A DNA stretch of 64,000 nt. Origin: CAITWF01 sp038231575 (GTDB lineage Bacteria > Verrucomicrobiota > Verrucomicrobiia > Opitutales > Opitutaceae). Shown here in pieces: positions 1-10,100 of the stretch. The DNA lies in assembly GCA_038231575.1 (NCBI GenBank), contig JBBRLB010000013.1, positions 5,192 to 69,191 of the forward strand, written 5' to 3'. Under the pieces are notes generated by a model. It was not told the DNA's origin, did not search any database, and saw only the letters and a program-made list of their open reading frames with translations. Position 1 is the stretch's first letter; every line of letters begins with the position of its first letter. A program made the translations under genes and the position numbers.

Positions 1-1235
1 CGAGCCTTGCCCTTTTCGACCCCGCGATCTCGCAACCAAAAGTTGATCGTCCGAAATGTCATCGGGCACCGGTAGTCGAGCCCGCTTGCAGCCTTGCTCT
101 CGGGATCGGGGTCACCGCCGCCGATGATGTACGGGGAAGCGTCTTTTCGGGACTGGTTGAGCGCATCGTAGACCTCGCGTTGAATGCGAATCTTTCTGCC
201 TTCGCCGCCCTTCGGTCTAAAATTTCCCTGTTCGTCGGGTATTTCCACGAAGCAGACTCCGTCCTCGTCCTTGAGCCATTCCCATTTCGCTTGGTCGATC
301 TCATTGGCGCGAAGGCCGGCGCCGTAGCCGAGCAAGAGCGCGGCATAGGCGTCAGGGTGTGGCTCGCGAAAATCTATGTCGCGCCACTGCGGAAGCTTCC
401 CGTGGGCTTTTTTGTGCTGCTTCGCAAACAGTGTTGTCGCGGGGTTCTGAGCGTTGGGGTCGCCCGTCAGCAATAGTGGCGCATCCCGCATGACGCGGTC
501 GATGATCTCGGGCTTGAGGGGTTCGTACCTCTTGATCTCTTGCGAACGTTCAATGCCGACAAACGGATTCTCAACCTTGAGCCCGTTTCGCTCCATCACT
601 TCGCGGCCCTTCTGTGAGAAGCAGGCCCCGGCATTGCGCAGGATTTTCGCCAGCGTGTTTGTGACCGCAGAATCCTTCCGGCTTCGAGATGCCTTGGCCC
701 GGTAGGCGTCCTCCGCCTTCGCAATCGCTGCGCGGTTCAATTCCCGAATCTGTTTCACGCCAGCCAGGGCGCACAATTGTTTCAGACAGCGGACGTAGTT
801 CAGCACGCTCACCGGACGGGGAGCCTTCCTCATGCTGAGCACGGCCTTTTCGTATTCGGCGCAAAAATCCTCAATCGACGGCGAGGCTGGCAACCTAGCC
901 TGACCGGCGTGGACGGCGGACCAGCCCTCCGCAGCAAGACGCTGCGACAGGGTCAACGCCGCTTCCGCCGACGCTTCCTTTTCGGAGCTGTGGAGCCGAA
1001 CCCGTTTCGTGATCCCTTCATGCCGCAGGCGCACGTAGTATTCGGGGATCTCAACCGTGTTGCCATCGCGGTCCCGGTAGCTGTTCCGAAAGAGCCGCGC
1101 CCGCCAATAAGCCGCCGACCCCTCCCCGCTCCGCACTCGTCCACGTTTAACTGGCTTTTCTGTCTTGTCGTCTACTTGACACTTTTCGAGGTTGTCCCCA
1201 GTTGTGTCCAATTTGGGTTCGTTGCGCGTTTCCAT
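1..1235 (-). CDS. Tyrosine recombinase/integrase (C-terminus beyond the window)
   Basis: The frame is open from an ATG at 1235 to the left edge (411 codons), so the gene is cut by the window, not broken. A good ribosome binding site (GGAGG, about 10 nt upstream) fixes the start. After a basic N-terminus there is a SAM-like core-binding region with many Arg/Lys, then the first catalytic box near residue 310 (GAGLRANEI, the first active-site Arg). The HxxR/His/Tyr half of the catalytic domain lies outside. It should catalyse site-specific integration and excision of a mobile element. The start codon is only about 80 nt from a 3' tRNA fragment on the other side, the usual integrase-att layout. 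The assignment to the family rests on box I and context. Confidence 0.8.
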   Translation of the reverse strand, partial: METRNEPKLDTTGDNLEKCQVDDKTEKPVKRGRVRSGEGSAAYWRARLFRNSYRDRDGNTVEIPEYYVRLRHEGITKRVRLHSSEKEASAEAALTLSQRLAAEGWSAVHAGQARLPASPSIEDFCAEYEKAVLSMRKAPRPVSVLNYVRCLKQLCALAGVKQIRELNRAAIAKAEDAYRAKASRSRKDSAVTNTLAKILRNAGACFSQKGREVMERNGLKVENPFVGIERSQEIKRYEPLKPEIIDRVMRDAPLLLTGDPNAQNPATTLFAKQHKKAHGKLPQWRDIDFREPHPDAYAALLLGYGAGLRANEIDQAKWEWLKDEDGVCFVEIPDEQGNFRPKGGEGRKIRIQREVYDALNQSRKDASPYIIGGGDPDPESKAASGLDYRCPMTFRTINFWLRDRGVEKGKA

Positions 1236-1313
1236 TGTGATTTCTCCTCCATGGTTAGGGTTTTCCTAGTGACAGAGCGCAACCTATCACAACGCGTCAT
1301 AACACACAAGGAC

Positions 1314-1363
1314 AAGGACTCATAATCCTTTGGTTCTGGGTTCGAATCCCAGTGGGCCCACCA
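1314..1363 (+). other. attachment site: 3' half of a tRNA (CAT anticodon)
   Basis: This contains the anticodon arm (AAGGA stem, loop CTCATAA), a 5-nt variable loop, a perfect 5-bp T arm with loop TTCGAAT, the 3' acceptor strand TGGGCCC, discriminator A and CCA. The matching 5' acceptor strand (GGGCCCA) and a D arm are absent upstream, so it is not a functional tRNA. Anticodon CAT means elongator Met or Ile2. The shape is that of an attR left by an element inserted into a tRNA gene; the intact copy should lie to the left of the window. Confidence 0.8.
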
Positions 1364-1530
1364 AGCCGCAGGGCGACTCGGCCGCGACATGATTCCTTTC
1401 CCGGACCTGATAAAAGGGACGCGTCAGAGAACTGATTTCTGCGCAGATCGATCGCGGGCAGCGCAAAATATACTTCACCGCCGGATAGCACATTCGCGCT
1501 TCTGCACGGTCAAAGGGGGTGAGTCTTGGT
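1364..1530. other. spacer between attachment site and first chromosomal gene
   Basis: No gene is seen. The only recognisable element is the G-rich ribosome binding site (AGGGGG at about 1513-1518) ahead of the ATG at 1531. A promoter for the following gene probably lies here, but I could not identify a convincing -35/-10 pair. Confidence 0.4.
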
Positions 1531-4500
1531 ATGCGTCGTCCCTTCTCTCTGTTTCTTGCGATGGTTTTGGCCGGCGTTGCGTCCGGCCCGGCGCTCCGTG
1601 CCCAGACGAACTGGACCGCCGCTTCCTCGGGCACCGCGCAAACCCTGTGGGGCGTGTGTTATGGCGGCGGGCGCTTCGTCGCGGTCGGCGAGGGCGGCAC
1701 GATTCTCACGTCGCCGGATGGCAGCACTTGGACCACGCGCACGAGCGGGACGAACGTCTGGCTCACGTCGGTCGCCTACGGGTTCGCCCATTACATTGTC
1801 GTCGGCGACAACGGCACCGTGCTCTCGTCGCAGGACGGCATCACTTGGGAGAGCGCGAACGCCCGCACGCCTTCCGCTCCTGCCATCCGGCTGAACGTCG
1901 TGCGCTTCGACGGCGCGGAATTTCTCGCCTACGGTGAACACAATTACTCGACCCGCGTCATGCTCCCGCTGGGACTCGAGCCTGGCCAGACTTTCGGTAG
2001 CGCCGGCACATGGTGGCGCGGATTTGCGACCGGCCTCGGGCACAACGTCCTCGGTGGCCAGCCCGGTCTGCTCGTGCACGACGACAACGCGCCCTATCTC
2101 GGGCCCGACAGCCTCGTCGCGTCGGCGCCGATCCAGAGTGTCACCGGCGTCGTGGTTGATCATGAGGCCTTCGTCGCGGTCGGCGGCGCGGGGGCGATCG
2201 TGACTTCCACCAACGGCACGTCGTGGACCGCCCAATCCTCGGGCACCACGGCCAACCTGCAGGATCTCGTCGCGTTCAACAACACGCTGATCGCCGTCGG
2301 CGAGGGCGGCGCGATTCTTTCGCTCGACGGGAGCGGTGCGTGGACGCAACGGAGCGCGCCGACCACGCAGATGCTGCTCGGTGTCGCGGGCAGCGACACG
2401 ACGGCCGTCGCCGTTGGATTCGGCGGCACGATTCTGCGTTCGTCCGCGGCATTGCAGCCGCCCGCGATTATTTCCGCGCCCGCGGGCCTCGCGGAAACGA
2501 TCGGGGGCGCGGCCTCGTTTGTCGTCCGCGCGAGCGGTTCGGCGCCGCTGTCCTACCAGTGGTTTCGCAACAACACGCTGCTCGCCGGCGAAACCCGCCC
2601 CGCGCTCACCCGCACGCCACTGACGACCTCCGATGCCGGCAGCTACACCGTGACCGTCATTAATTCCGCGGGCGCCGTCACGTCCAGCGCAGCGACCCTC
2701 GCCCTGCTGCCGGCCCCCGCGCCCGTGGTCGATCTGAGTTTCAATGCCGACCCGTTCCTCGACGGATCGCCGACCGCGTTGTTGCCGCTGGCCGATGGCG
2801 GCGTGCTCGTGGCCGACGGAAAAAAGAATCAGCTCGTGAAACTCCGCACCGACGGATCGCTCGATTCCGCTTGGACGATCAGCACTTTTGGTCCGGGCAC
2901 AAATGCCGGCGCGCCAAGCGTGAGGGTGCTCGTCGCGCAGCCCGACGGCCGGATTCTGGTGGGCGGCTTTTTTTTAACGCTCACGGGTCCACCCCGCGCC
3001 AATCTTGTCCGGCTCAACGCCGACGGCACGCTCGACGCGAGCTTCGTGCCCGCCGCCGAGGCGACGGTCACGAACCAATCGGTCACCGCCATCGCGCTGC
3101 AGGCCGATAATAAAATCCTGATTGCGAACAACGGCCTGGTCCCCCTGCGCCTGCTCCCCGACGGACGGCTTGATCCGGCCTTTGCGCCGCAACCGCTCGT
3201 GCCGGGCCTCACGCGGTTTGGCGAGGCGCGAAACTGGGGCATTAGTTTCGTCGGCCCCGCGGCCGGCGGCAGGGTAGTCGCCGCCGCCAATGTGGATTTG
3301 CGTTTCACCAACGGGTTTCCACTGCGGAATCTTCAGGTTGTCCGCTTTTTGAATGACGGCGCGGCGGACCCTTCGTTCACCCCCTTCGCCGCGGCAGGCA
3401 CCGCCGGGATCCTCCGCGTGCTGAATGACGACGGCGTGCTGGTGCTTGGTTCTGGCGCGGGACCGTTGGGCTCGATCGGCGACGGATTCGTCACGCGGCT
3501 GCGTTCCGACGGCAGCGCTTATCCCAATTATCGTCAGAGCGCGCTGCCTGATTATCCCGCGGCGCCTTATATCTACCCGGACGGTTCGTTCATCGTCAGC
3601 GGCGTGACGCAGCAGAGCCCCATCCGCTACACGCCCACCGGCGCGACCGATCCCAGTTTCACCGGTGGCATCGGCCGGCCCGCCGCGACGGCCGTCGCGG
3701 CCAGCGGCCAGGTTTACGTCGCGGGGGCGTTCGACGTTTACGATGGCCAGGCGCGCCGGCTGGTCGCGCGGCTCAACGTCGTGGCGAACGGCAGCGTGAA
3801 TGCGCCGCGCATCCTGAGTTTCGCTGCGGACAAAACGACGGTCGCTTACGGCGAAACCGTGACATTGCGCGCGGCGATCACCGGTTCCGCCGCGCTCACC
3901 TACGAATGGATCGGCATACCGGTCTCCTACGCGAACAACAGTGCCGTCCGCACGACCTCGCCCGTGATGACCTTCGCGTTTTCGGCGACCGGCCCCAATC
4001 GCAGATTGCAGCTCATCGTGCGCAATCCCAGCGGTGAAGCCGTGAGCGCGCCGATGGTTTTCACCGTGCTGCCGGACGCGCCGGTGATCACGAACCAGCC
4101 GACCCGAGTGTCGGCGCAAAGCGGTCGCGACCTGTCGTTGCCGGTGGAACGCAATGCCACGGCGGGCAACACCCTCGAATACGAGTGGCGCCGCAACGGC
4201 CAGATCCTGCCGCAGCCCGCGGGCGGATTTCTCGGACCACCGCTGTTCATGCCGAAGGTCACCGCCGCTGATGCCGGCAGTTACACGCTCACGATGCGCA
4301 ACGCCCTCGGCGTCGCCGTCACCTCCGCGCCGATCATCCTCACGATCGACGATTCGTCGCGGCTCGCGAATCTCAGCACGCGCGCGTTTGTGGGGCCGGG
4401 CGAGCAGGTGCTCATCGCGGGGTTTTCAATTTCCGGCGCGCAGACGCGCAAGGTCCTGATTCGCGCCAGCGGGCCCGGCCTGGCGAAATTCGGCGTGGCC

Positions 4501-5181
4501 GACACACTGGCCGCTCCGCAGATCAAGCTGCTCGAGGCCCGCACCGGCCTGGATTACAGCCTGAGCTTTAGCAAAGACGGCTGGGATGCGAACAGCACGG
4601 ACGGCAACGCGTTGCTGCGCGGAGCGTTCGCGCAAGTCGGGGCGTTTCCGCTCGACCCCGGCAGCAAGGATGCCGCGGGTGTCGCGCAACTTCCGCCGGG
4701 CAACTACACCGTCCAGATTTTTGACAAATCCGGCCAGACAGGGACGGCGTTGGTCGAGATCTACGAATTCGACAACGACGCGGCCCGCATGCTCAACGTG
4801 TCGTCGCGCGCGATGGTGACGCCTGCGTCACCCGCGATTTGCGGTCTGTCGATTCAAGGCCCGGTCGCGAAACGCGTGCTGCTCCGCGGCGTGGGTCCCA
4901 CGCTCGGCGGGTTTGGAATTTCCGGCGTGCTCGCGAATCCGCGGTTGACGCTGAAGGACAACAACGGAAACACCGTCGCCCTGAACGACGACTGGGACGC
5001 CAGCCCGAACACCAGCGACCTGCGAGCGGCGATGCCCGTGGTCGGCGCCTTCGCGCTGCCCGCCGGCAGCCGCGATGCCGCGCTGCTCGTGACGCTCGCG
5101 CCCGGCAACTACACGTTGATTGTCGAAGGCACTGGCGGGCAATCCGGCGTCGCCCTCGTCGAAGCCTACGAAGTGCCGTGA
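1531..5181 (+). CDS. large secreted Ig-like / delta-60 repeat protein
   Basis: 1216 aa. The ATG at 1531 is preferred over a GTG at 1519 because AGGGGG lies 12 nt before it and the protein then opens with a clean signal peptide ending near ALRAQ (about residue 25). Residues 25-300 carry repeated blocks of the type WTxxxSGT...FVAVGxGGxIxxSxDG, a beta-propeller-like (BNR/sialidase-type) array. An Ig-like domain follows at about 310-390 (YQWF...DAGSYTVTV). About 395-740 contains delta-60-type repeats (LxxDGxLDxxF). Two more Ig-like domains follow, then a C-terminal module in two copies (about 940-1216: RASGPGL, GVGPTLG, NDDW, EAYEVP). It is probably exported and surface attached. The function is unknown; adhesion or polymer binding is a guess. 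The same C-terminal module ends the gene at 13284-16214. Confidence 0.85.
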   Translation: MRRPFSLFLAMVLAGVASGPALRAQTNWTAASSGTAQTLWGVCYGGGRFVAVGEGGTILTSPDGSTWTTRTSGTNVWLTSVAYGFAHYIVVGDNGTVLSSQDGITWESANARTPSAPAIRLNVVRFDGAEFLAYGEHNYSTRVMLPLGLEPGQTFGSAGTWWRGFATGLGHNVLGGQPGLLVHDDNAPYLGPDSLVASAPIQSVTGVVVDHEAFVAVGGAGAIVTSTNGTSWTAQSSGTTANLQDLVAFNNTLIAVGEGGAILSLDGSGAWTQRSAPTTQMLLGVAGSDTTAVAVGFGGTILRSSAALQPPAIISAPAGLAETIGGAASFVVRASGSAPLSYQWFRNNTLLAGETRPALTRTPLTTSDAGSYTVTVINSAGAVTSSAATLALLPAPAPVVDLSFNADPFLDGSPTALLPLADGGVLVADGKKNQLVKLRTDGSLDSAWTISTFGPGTNAGAPSVRVLVAQPDGRILVGGFFLTLTGPPRANLVRLNADGTLDASFVPAAEATVTNQSVTAIALQADNKILIANNGLVPLRLLPDGRLDPAFAPQPLVPGLTRFGEARNWGISFVGPAAGGRVVAAANVDLRFTNGFPLRNLQVVRFLNDGAADPSFTPFAAAGTAGILRVLNDDGVLVLGSGAGPLGSIGDGFVTRLRSDGSAYPNYRQSALPDYPAAPYIYPDGSFIVSGVTQQSPIRYTPTGATDPSFTGGIGRPAATAVAASGQVYVAGAFDVYDGQARRLVARLNVVANGSVNAPRILSFAADKTTVAYGETVTLRAAITGSAALTYEWIGIPVSYANNSAVRTTSPVMTFAFSATGPNRRLQLIVRNPSGEAVSAPMVFTVLPDAPVITNQPTRVSAQSGRDLSLPVERNATAGNTLEYEWRRNGQILPQPAGGFLGPPLFMPKVTAADAGSYTLTMRNALGVAVTSAPIILTIDDSSRLANLSTRAFVGPGEQVLIAGFSISGAQTRKVLIRASGPGLAKFGVADTLAAPQIKLLEARTGLDYSLSFSKDGWDANSTDGNALLRGAFAQVGAFPLDPGSKDAAGVAQLPPGNYTVQIFDKSGQTGTALVEIYEFDNDAARMLNVSSRAMVTPASPAICGLSIQGPVAKRVLLRGVGPTLGGFGISGVLANPRLTLKDNNGNTVALNDDWDASPNTSDLRAAMPVVGAFALPAGSRDAALLVTLAPGNYTLIVEGTGGQSGVALVEAYEVP

Positions 5182-5227
5182 GCGCGCCGGGTGGATTCAT
5201 CTCCGACATGGCGCGAACGAGGGCGGC

Positions 5228-5503
5228 TCACACCTCCGCGACGAACGCAAAGCGCGGCACCGGATTTTCGCCCGGGGCGACGGTCACGGTTTCGATCCAC
5301 ATGGCGGCGGGACGGACCCAGAGGCCGCGTTCGCCGTAGAGGGCTTGGTAGACCACGAGCACATCGCGCGTCTCGGAGTTGCGCGCGAGGCCGAGCACAC
5401 GATACTCGTTGCCTTTGTAGTGACGATAACGGCCGGGTCGCGGCTCGGCAGGCAGCGGCGGGAGTTCCTTGCGCGAAGAGGTGGGGTGGGAGGGTGGCAT
5501 CAC
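5228..5503 (-). CDS. DUF1653 family protein
   Basis: 91 aa, cytoplasmic, no signal peptide. The core has the family hallmarks in order: GRYRHYKGNEYRVLGLARNS, then VVYQALYGE and GLWVRP, then a C-terminal PRFAFV. DUF1653 proteins are short single-domain proteins of unknown function, and the length fits. It converges with the secreted protein ending at 5181. No strong Shine-Dalgarno precedes the ATG at 5503, and a longer alternative frame on the same strand has no such motifs. Confidence 0.85.
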   Translation of the reverse strand: MMPPSHPTSSRKELPPLPAEPRPGRYRHYKGNEYRVLGLARNSETRDVLVVYQALYGERGLWVRPAAMWIETVTVAPGENPVPRFAFVAEV

Positions 5504-5584
5504 GAGGAGAGGGCTGAAGCGCGGTGGGATCGGACCATGGCGCGTTCGGCTGCGCCAAAGGATCCGCTCAGAGACCGGGCCGAC

Positions 5585-7021
5585 TTACTTCCGATAATCC
5601 AGCGGCGGCTTCCGGTCGCCGACGAGCGGGACGTATTTGAAACCCGCGCCGCGGCGCTCGTCGAACTCGGCTTTGGCCTTCGCGATCAACTCCGGCTTCG
5701 TGAAAAGATCGACCGCGGTGAGCGCGATGGTTTTCGCGGCGACGACCATGCCTTTCAATCCGATCGTCGTGCCGCCGGCGGCGACAGCCTGCCAGCTGTG
5801 CGCGGGCGTGCCGGGCACCCAGGTCGCGGCGGTGAAGCCGACCGTCGGGACGTTCCAGCTGACATCGCCGACGTCGGTCGACGCGCCGCCCGCGCCGAGC
5901 GGATGCGCATCGAACGGCTCGACCAGCGCGGCGATTTCGGGCGCGGGCGGTTTGCCGAAGAGCGTGTGGCCGATTTTTTCGGCGAACGCTTTTTCCGCGG
6001 GCGTGTAGGGCACGCCGCCGGCGATTTCCAAATTCGTCTGCACCGCGCGGCAGAGGACTTCGTTGGGCAGCGTTTCATAAACGCCATGAATGATCTCGTA
6101 GTCCATTTTCGTGCCGGTGCCGAGCGCGGCGCCCTCGGCGGCTTTCACGACGCGATCAAAAACTTCCGCATCGATCACGCGGCTCGGGCTGCGCACGTAG
6201 TAAAACGCCTCGGCGAATTCCGGCACGACGTTGGGCGCTTCGCCGCCGTGGGTGATCACGTAATGAATGCGCGTGGAGTCGGGGATGTGCTCGCGCATCA
6301 TGTTCACCATGTAATCCATCGACTCGATGCCATCGAGGGCGGAACGGCCGCGCTCGGGGGCAGCGGCAGCGTGCGAGGCGATGCCGTGAAAGCGAAACTT
6401 GGCCGACTTGTTCGCGAGCGAACTCGTCTCGCGCACCATGTTGCGATCACCGGCGTGCCAGGTGACGACCACGTCGACGTCGGCGAAGAGCCCGGCGCGC
6501 ACCAGGTAGACTTTGCCGCCGCCGCCTTCCTCCGCGGGCGTGCCGTAGAAGCGCACCGTGCCTTTGGCGCCGGTGGCTTTCATCCAGTCCTTGGTCGCGA
6601 TCGCGCCCTCGATGGAGGCGGTGCCGAACAAGTGGTGGCCGCACGCGTGGCCGGCCGTGGAACCGGCGCGCTCCTTGCGCTCGGGCACGGCTTCCTGCGA
6701 GACACCGGGCAGCGCGTCGAATTCACCGAGGATGGCGATGATGGGATGTCCGCTGCCGTAGCTCGCGATGAACGCGGTGGGCATCTCGGCGACGCCGGCT
6801 TTCACCTCGAAGCTTTCGCTCTTCAACTGGGACTGCAGGAGGCCCGAGCTTTGCGTTTCCTGATAACCGACCTCGGCGTAGTTCCAGATTTTCAACGCGA
6901 TGTCCTCGTAAGTTTTTTTCGACGCGTCGATGCGCATGACGACGTCGGGCTTGGTCGTTTGCGCAGCAGCGGTGAGCGCGAGTCCGAGGGAAACGGCGGC
7001 GAGCGAGAAGGATTTTTTCAT
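5585..7021 (-). CDS. M20 family amidohydrolase, AbgB-like, exported
   Basis: 478 aa from the ATG at 7021, which opens a signal peptide (MKKSFSLAAV... cleavage near TAAAQ, residue 21). An in-frame ATG at 7048 would add nine residues before it. The metallopeptidase signatures are present: GEFDALPG (about 99-106), GHACGHH (about 124-130) and TPAEEGGGG (about 161-169), giving the metal ligands and catalytic Glu. The fold continues through the dimerisation domain (FHGIASHAAAAPERG). Close relatives act on p-aminobenzoyl-glutamate or other N-acyl amino acids. The export signal suggests use of an external or periplasmic amide. The downstream neighbour is DUF1653, and the upstream neighbour is the TonB receptor, separated by a terminator. 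Confidence 0.87.
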   Translation of the reverse strand: MKKSFSLAAVSLGLALTAAAQTTKPDVVMRIDASKKTYEDIALKIWNYAEVGYQETQSSGLLQSQLKSESFEVKAGVAEMPTAFIASYGSGHPIIAILGEFDALPGVSQEAVPERKERAGSTAGHACGHHLFGTASIEGAIATKDWMKATGAKGTVRFYGTPAEEGGGGKVYLVRAGLFADVDVVVTWHAGDRNMVRETSSLANKSAKFRFHGIASHAAAAPERGRSALDGIESMDYMVNMMREHIPDSTRIHYVITHGGEAPNVVPEFAEAFYYVRSPSRVIDAEVFDRVVKAAEGAALGTGTKMDYEIIHGVYETLPNEVLCRAVQTNLEIAGGVPYTPAEKAFAEKIGHTLFGKPPAPEIAALVEPFDAHPLGAGGASTDVGDVSWNVPTVGFTAATWVPGTPAHSWQAVAAGGTTIGLKGMVVAAKTIALTAVDLFTKPELIAKAKAEFDERRGAGFKYVPLVGDRKPPLDYRK

Positions 7022-7073
7022 CGATGAGCAGATGCTGATCAGGTTCACGTTCGTTGCCGAGGCGGAAAAGAAA

Positions 7074-7101
7074 AAGCCCCGCGTCGGGCGACGCGGGGCT
7101 T
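7074..7101 (-). terminator. intrinsic terminator after the TonB receptor gene
   Basis: This is a perfect 12-bp GC-rich stem (left arm AAGCCCCGCGTC) with a GGGC loop. On the minus strand it is followed by TTTCTTTTCC. It lies 25 nt past the receptor stop codon and before the M20 gene, so the two are probably separate transcription units. Confidence 0.8.
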
Positions 7102-7126
7102 CGGCAGAACTTAAACTAAGCCGCGG

Positions 7127-10100
7127 TTAGAACTGGCGATCCAACTCCAGCGTCCAGGTGCGGCCGGCGACCTGCGTGCCGGCGACCGACGACGAATAGC
7201 CGAAGGAGCCGGAGGTAAGCGGCGGCTTGCGACCGAGCAGATTGACCACGCCGACCTTGACGGCGGAGCGGCTGAGCCATTTGCCGCTGTTGGTGCCGAA
7301 GCGATAGCCGGTGAAGGCGTTGAACGTGACATTGTCGTGGATCACATACCGGTAAGCATAGGCGTTATCGGTAAAGGTCCTCGACAGATAGTTCGGTGCG
7401 CCGAGTGAGGTATAAAGGGCGGCGGTCGTGCTCGCGGTGTCAGAGTAGCGACCCGTGTAATAAGCGCTGGTGCCGGCGCTCCAATTGCCCTTGCGCCAGG
7501 AGAGACTGGCGGAACCGCGCCAGCGGGTGGTGCCGTCGAAATTCATGCGATCGGTGGTGATGGCGGCGGCGTTCGGGATATTCTTCCGCAGGTAGGAGCG
7601 GATCAAATAGCTCCAGTCCGTGTTGAAGTTGAACTGGCCGATCTCCATCTTGGGCAGCACGTAGTTGAGGCTCATGTCCCAGCCGGAAACGTAGGCGTCG
7701 GCGAGATTCACGAACTTCACCGAGCGCGAGGCAATCGTGCCGGCGACGGCCGCGGGCGCGCTGGCGTGCGTGGCATTGTAGGTGTTGAACAGCGCCTGGT
7801 CGGGGGCACCGACCGGATTGCGGATGACATCGGGCGAGCCCTTGTAGTTGGCCGTGCCGCTGCCGAGGTCGATCTGGCCGATCGTCTTGCCCGCGGCGAG
7901 TTGCGCGGCGGTGTAAGCGTTCAGCAGCGCCGCATCGTTTGTCAGCAGCTGGGTGGAGCTGAGGGTGTTGATGACGTTGGTCTGAGCGATCTGCCAGTAG
8001 TCGGCGGTGACCGTGAGGCCTTTCACTTTCGGAATTTCGAACACCAAACCGATGGTCTTGCCGATCGAGGTGACGGGCTTTAGCGAGGCGTTACCCGAGG
8101 TGAAGTTCTTTTGCACGTAGGCACCCTCATTGGTGTAAGGGTTGCGGTAGAGGTCAGTCGTGCCGGGCTGGGAGTCCACGGTGAATTGGAGGGGCGCATA
8201 AAGGGTCGCGAGGTTCGGCGCCGAGAAGCCTTCATTGAAGGACGAGCGGATCATCAGGCCGCGATAGGGTTTCCAGTTGAGGCCGACTTTCGGGCGCGTG
8301 GTGTTGCCGAAATCGGAGTAGTGCTCGAAGCGAGCCGAACCCGTGAGCTCCAACGAGGAGACCAGCGGCACGTTGTTGTTGGGGGCGACGAGCGGAATGA
8401 CCGTCTCGGCATATCCGCTCGCGACCGTGCGTTCGCCGACCGCATCGGGTTTCGCGGAAGCAGTGACGAAGTCATTGTCGTTCGGATCGAGGCCCGAGCT
8501 GGCGGGATTCAAGCCGGAGTAGGGGGCTCGTGTCTCGATGTATTCTTCCTTGCGCCATTCGCCACCGACGGCGAGCGAGCTGGCCCCGGACCAGAGGTGG
8601 AAGATTTCACCCGAGGTGCGAACATCGATACTGCCGAGGGAACTGAACCCGTCGTGGCGCCAAATTTGCACGAACGGCATCGAACTCGCGGGGTTGTGAT
8701 AGACTTGATCGGGAACGACGGCGCCACCCGCAACCTTGAAGGTATAGCCGAAAGGATTGTAGGCGGAGGCGTCGGTTTTAAGGATCGCGGCGCTCAAGGC
8801 GGTCTCGCGGACCGCCGTGAGTGAAACGTCCTTGGTCGAGGCGCGGGTGTAGAGCACGCCTGACTCCCATGACCACGTATCGAAGAACTTACCCTTGAGA
8901 CCGGCGACTCCGCGATAGGTGTTGGAGTGAACTTGGACGTGCTCCGGGGCCAGATCCTTCAGCGTGCCCGTAAGCCAGACGATCGACTGCGGCGTGCCCG
9001 TCAGGCGCGCGGTGCCGTCGGCGTTGTTGGCGCCGGTCGAGCTGTAGAAGCGGGAGCCGTAAGGGTTGTAAGGATTGTCGACGGAGACTTGCTTAAAATA
9101 AAGCGAGTCGGTCGAGCCCGCCAGCTTGAGGCTGTCGGCGCTCGGGGCGTTGAGAGCAATGGGCTGGCGGACGAGGTCGGACTTCGAATGGTAATAGGAA
9201 AAATCGCCGAACGCCGTGATCCGATCATTGAGATCGTAGGTGGCGCGGGTGAACCAGTTCATGCGGCTCGTGCGCGGCAGCGCCATCGTATACGCATTGA
9301 TGTTGAGGTAGTATTCCGGATTGGCCGCGCGCGTGGGCGCGGCGGTGGTGAAGGCAAGGGTGCCGTTCACCGGCCGGAGGTAGTTCGCCGTCGTGGAGGC
9401 GCCGATGCGGAAGGTCGGAAATAGTCCGGTGGCAGATTGGCCATCGAAGGTGCTGCCGGCGACATTGAACGGCGCGGGTGCGACGTCGATGTGCTTGGCG
9501 TTGGCGGAAAAACGGCGGTCGCGGAGATAGATGGCGTCGCGGTAGGTGGCGTCCAGCGTGGTGAGGAAGCTACCCTTGTTGTTCTTGAGGCCCGTGCCGT
9601 AGGTCAGGGTGCCTTGGACGCTTTGGCCGCCCTTGCGCTCGGGCATGCCGTAGCGGAGGCGGAACTCGGAGCCGCGAAAATCCTCGCGCATCACATAGTT
9701 GATGACGCCGGCGACCGCATCGGAGCCGTAGATCGAGGAGGCGCCGTCGCGCAGCACGTCGATGTGGGAGATCCCTTGGTTGGGGAGCTGATTGACGTTT
9801 GGGGAGAAGGTATTGACGCCGTTGTCACCGCCCGTGATCGGGTGGGGGACGAGGCGGCGGCCGTTCAGCAGCACGAGCGTGTTGCCCGCGCCGATGCCGC
9901 GCATGTTAATCGTCGCACCGTCGCCACGGACACCGGCGCCACCGCTGGTGGACTCGTTGACCGGGACGTTGGTGACGATCGGCAGGGCGGTCAAAACTTC
10001 CACCGCCGTCAGCGCATTTCGCAGATCGAGCGATTCTTTGCTGAAGACGGTGACCGGGAGAACTTTTTCCTGGTCGAGGCGTTTGAAGTTCGAGCCCGTC

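Noticed and set aside
1290..1363. an intact tRNA gene
   Set aside because: No 5' acceptor strand and no D arm. Only the 3' half is present.
1172..1390. open frames across the tRNA fragment encoding a WAHWDSNPEPK-like peptide
   Set aside because: This peptide is the familiar translation of a tRNA 3' end, not a protein.
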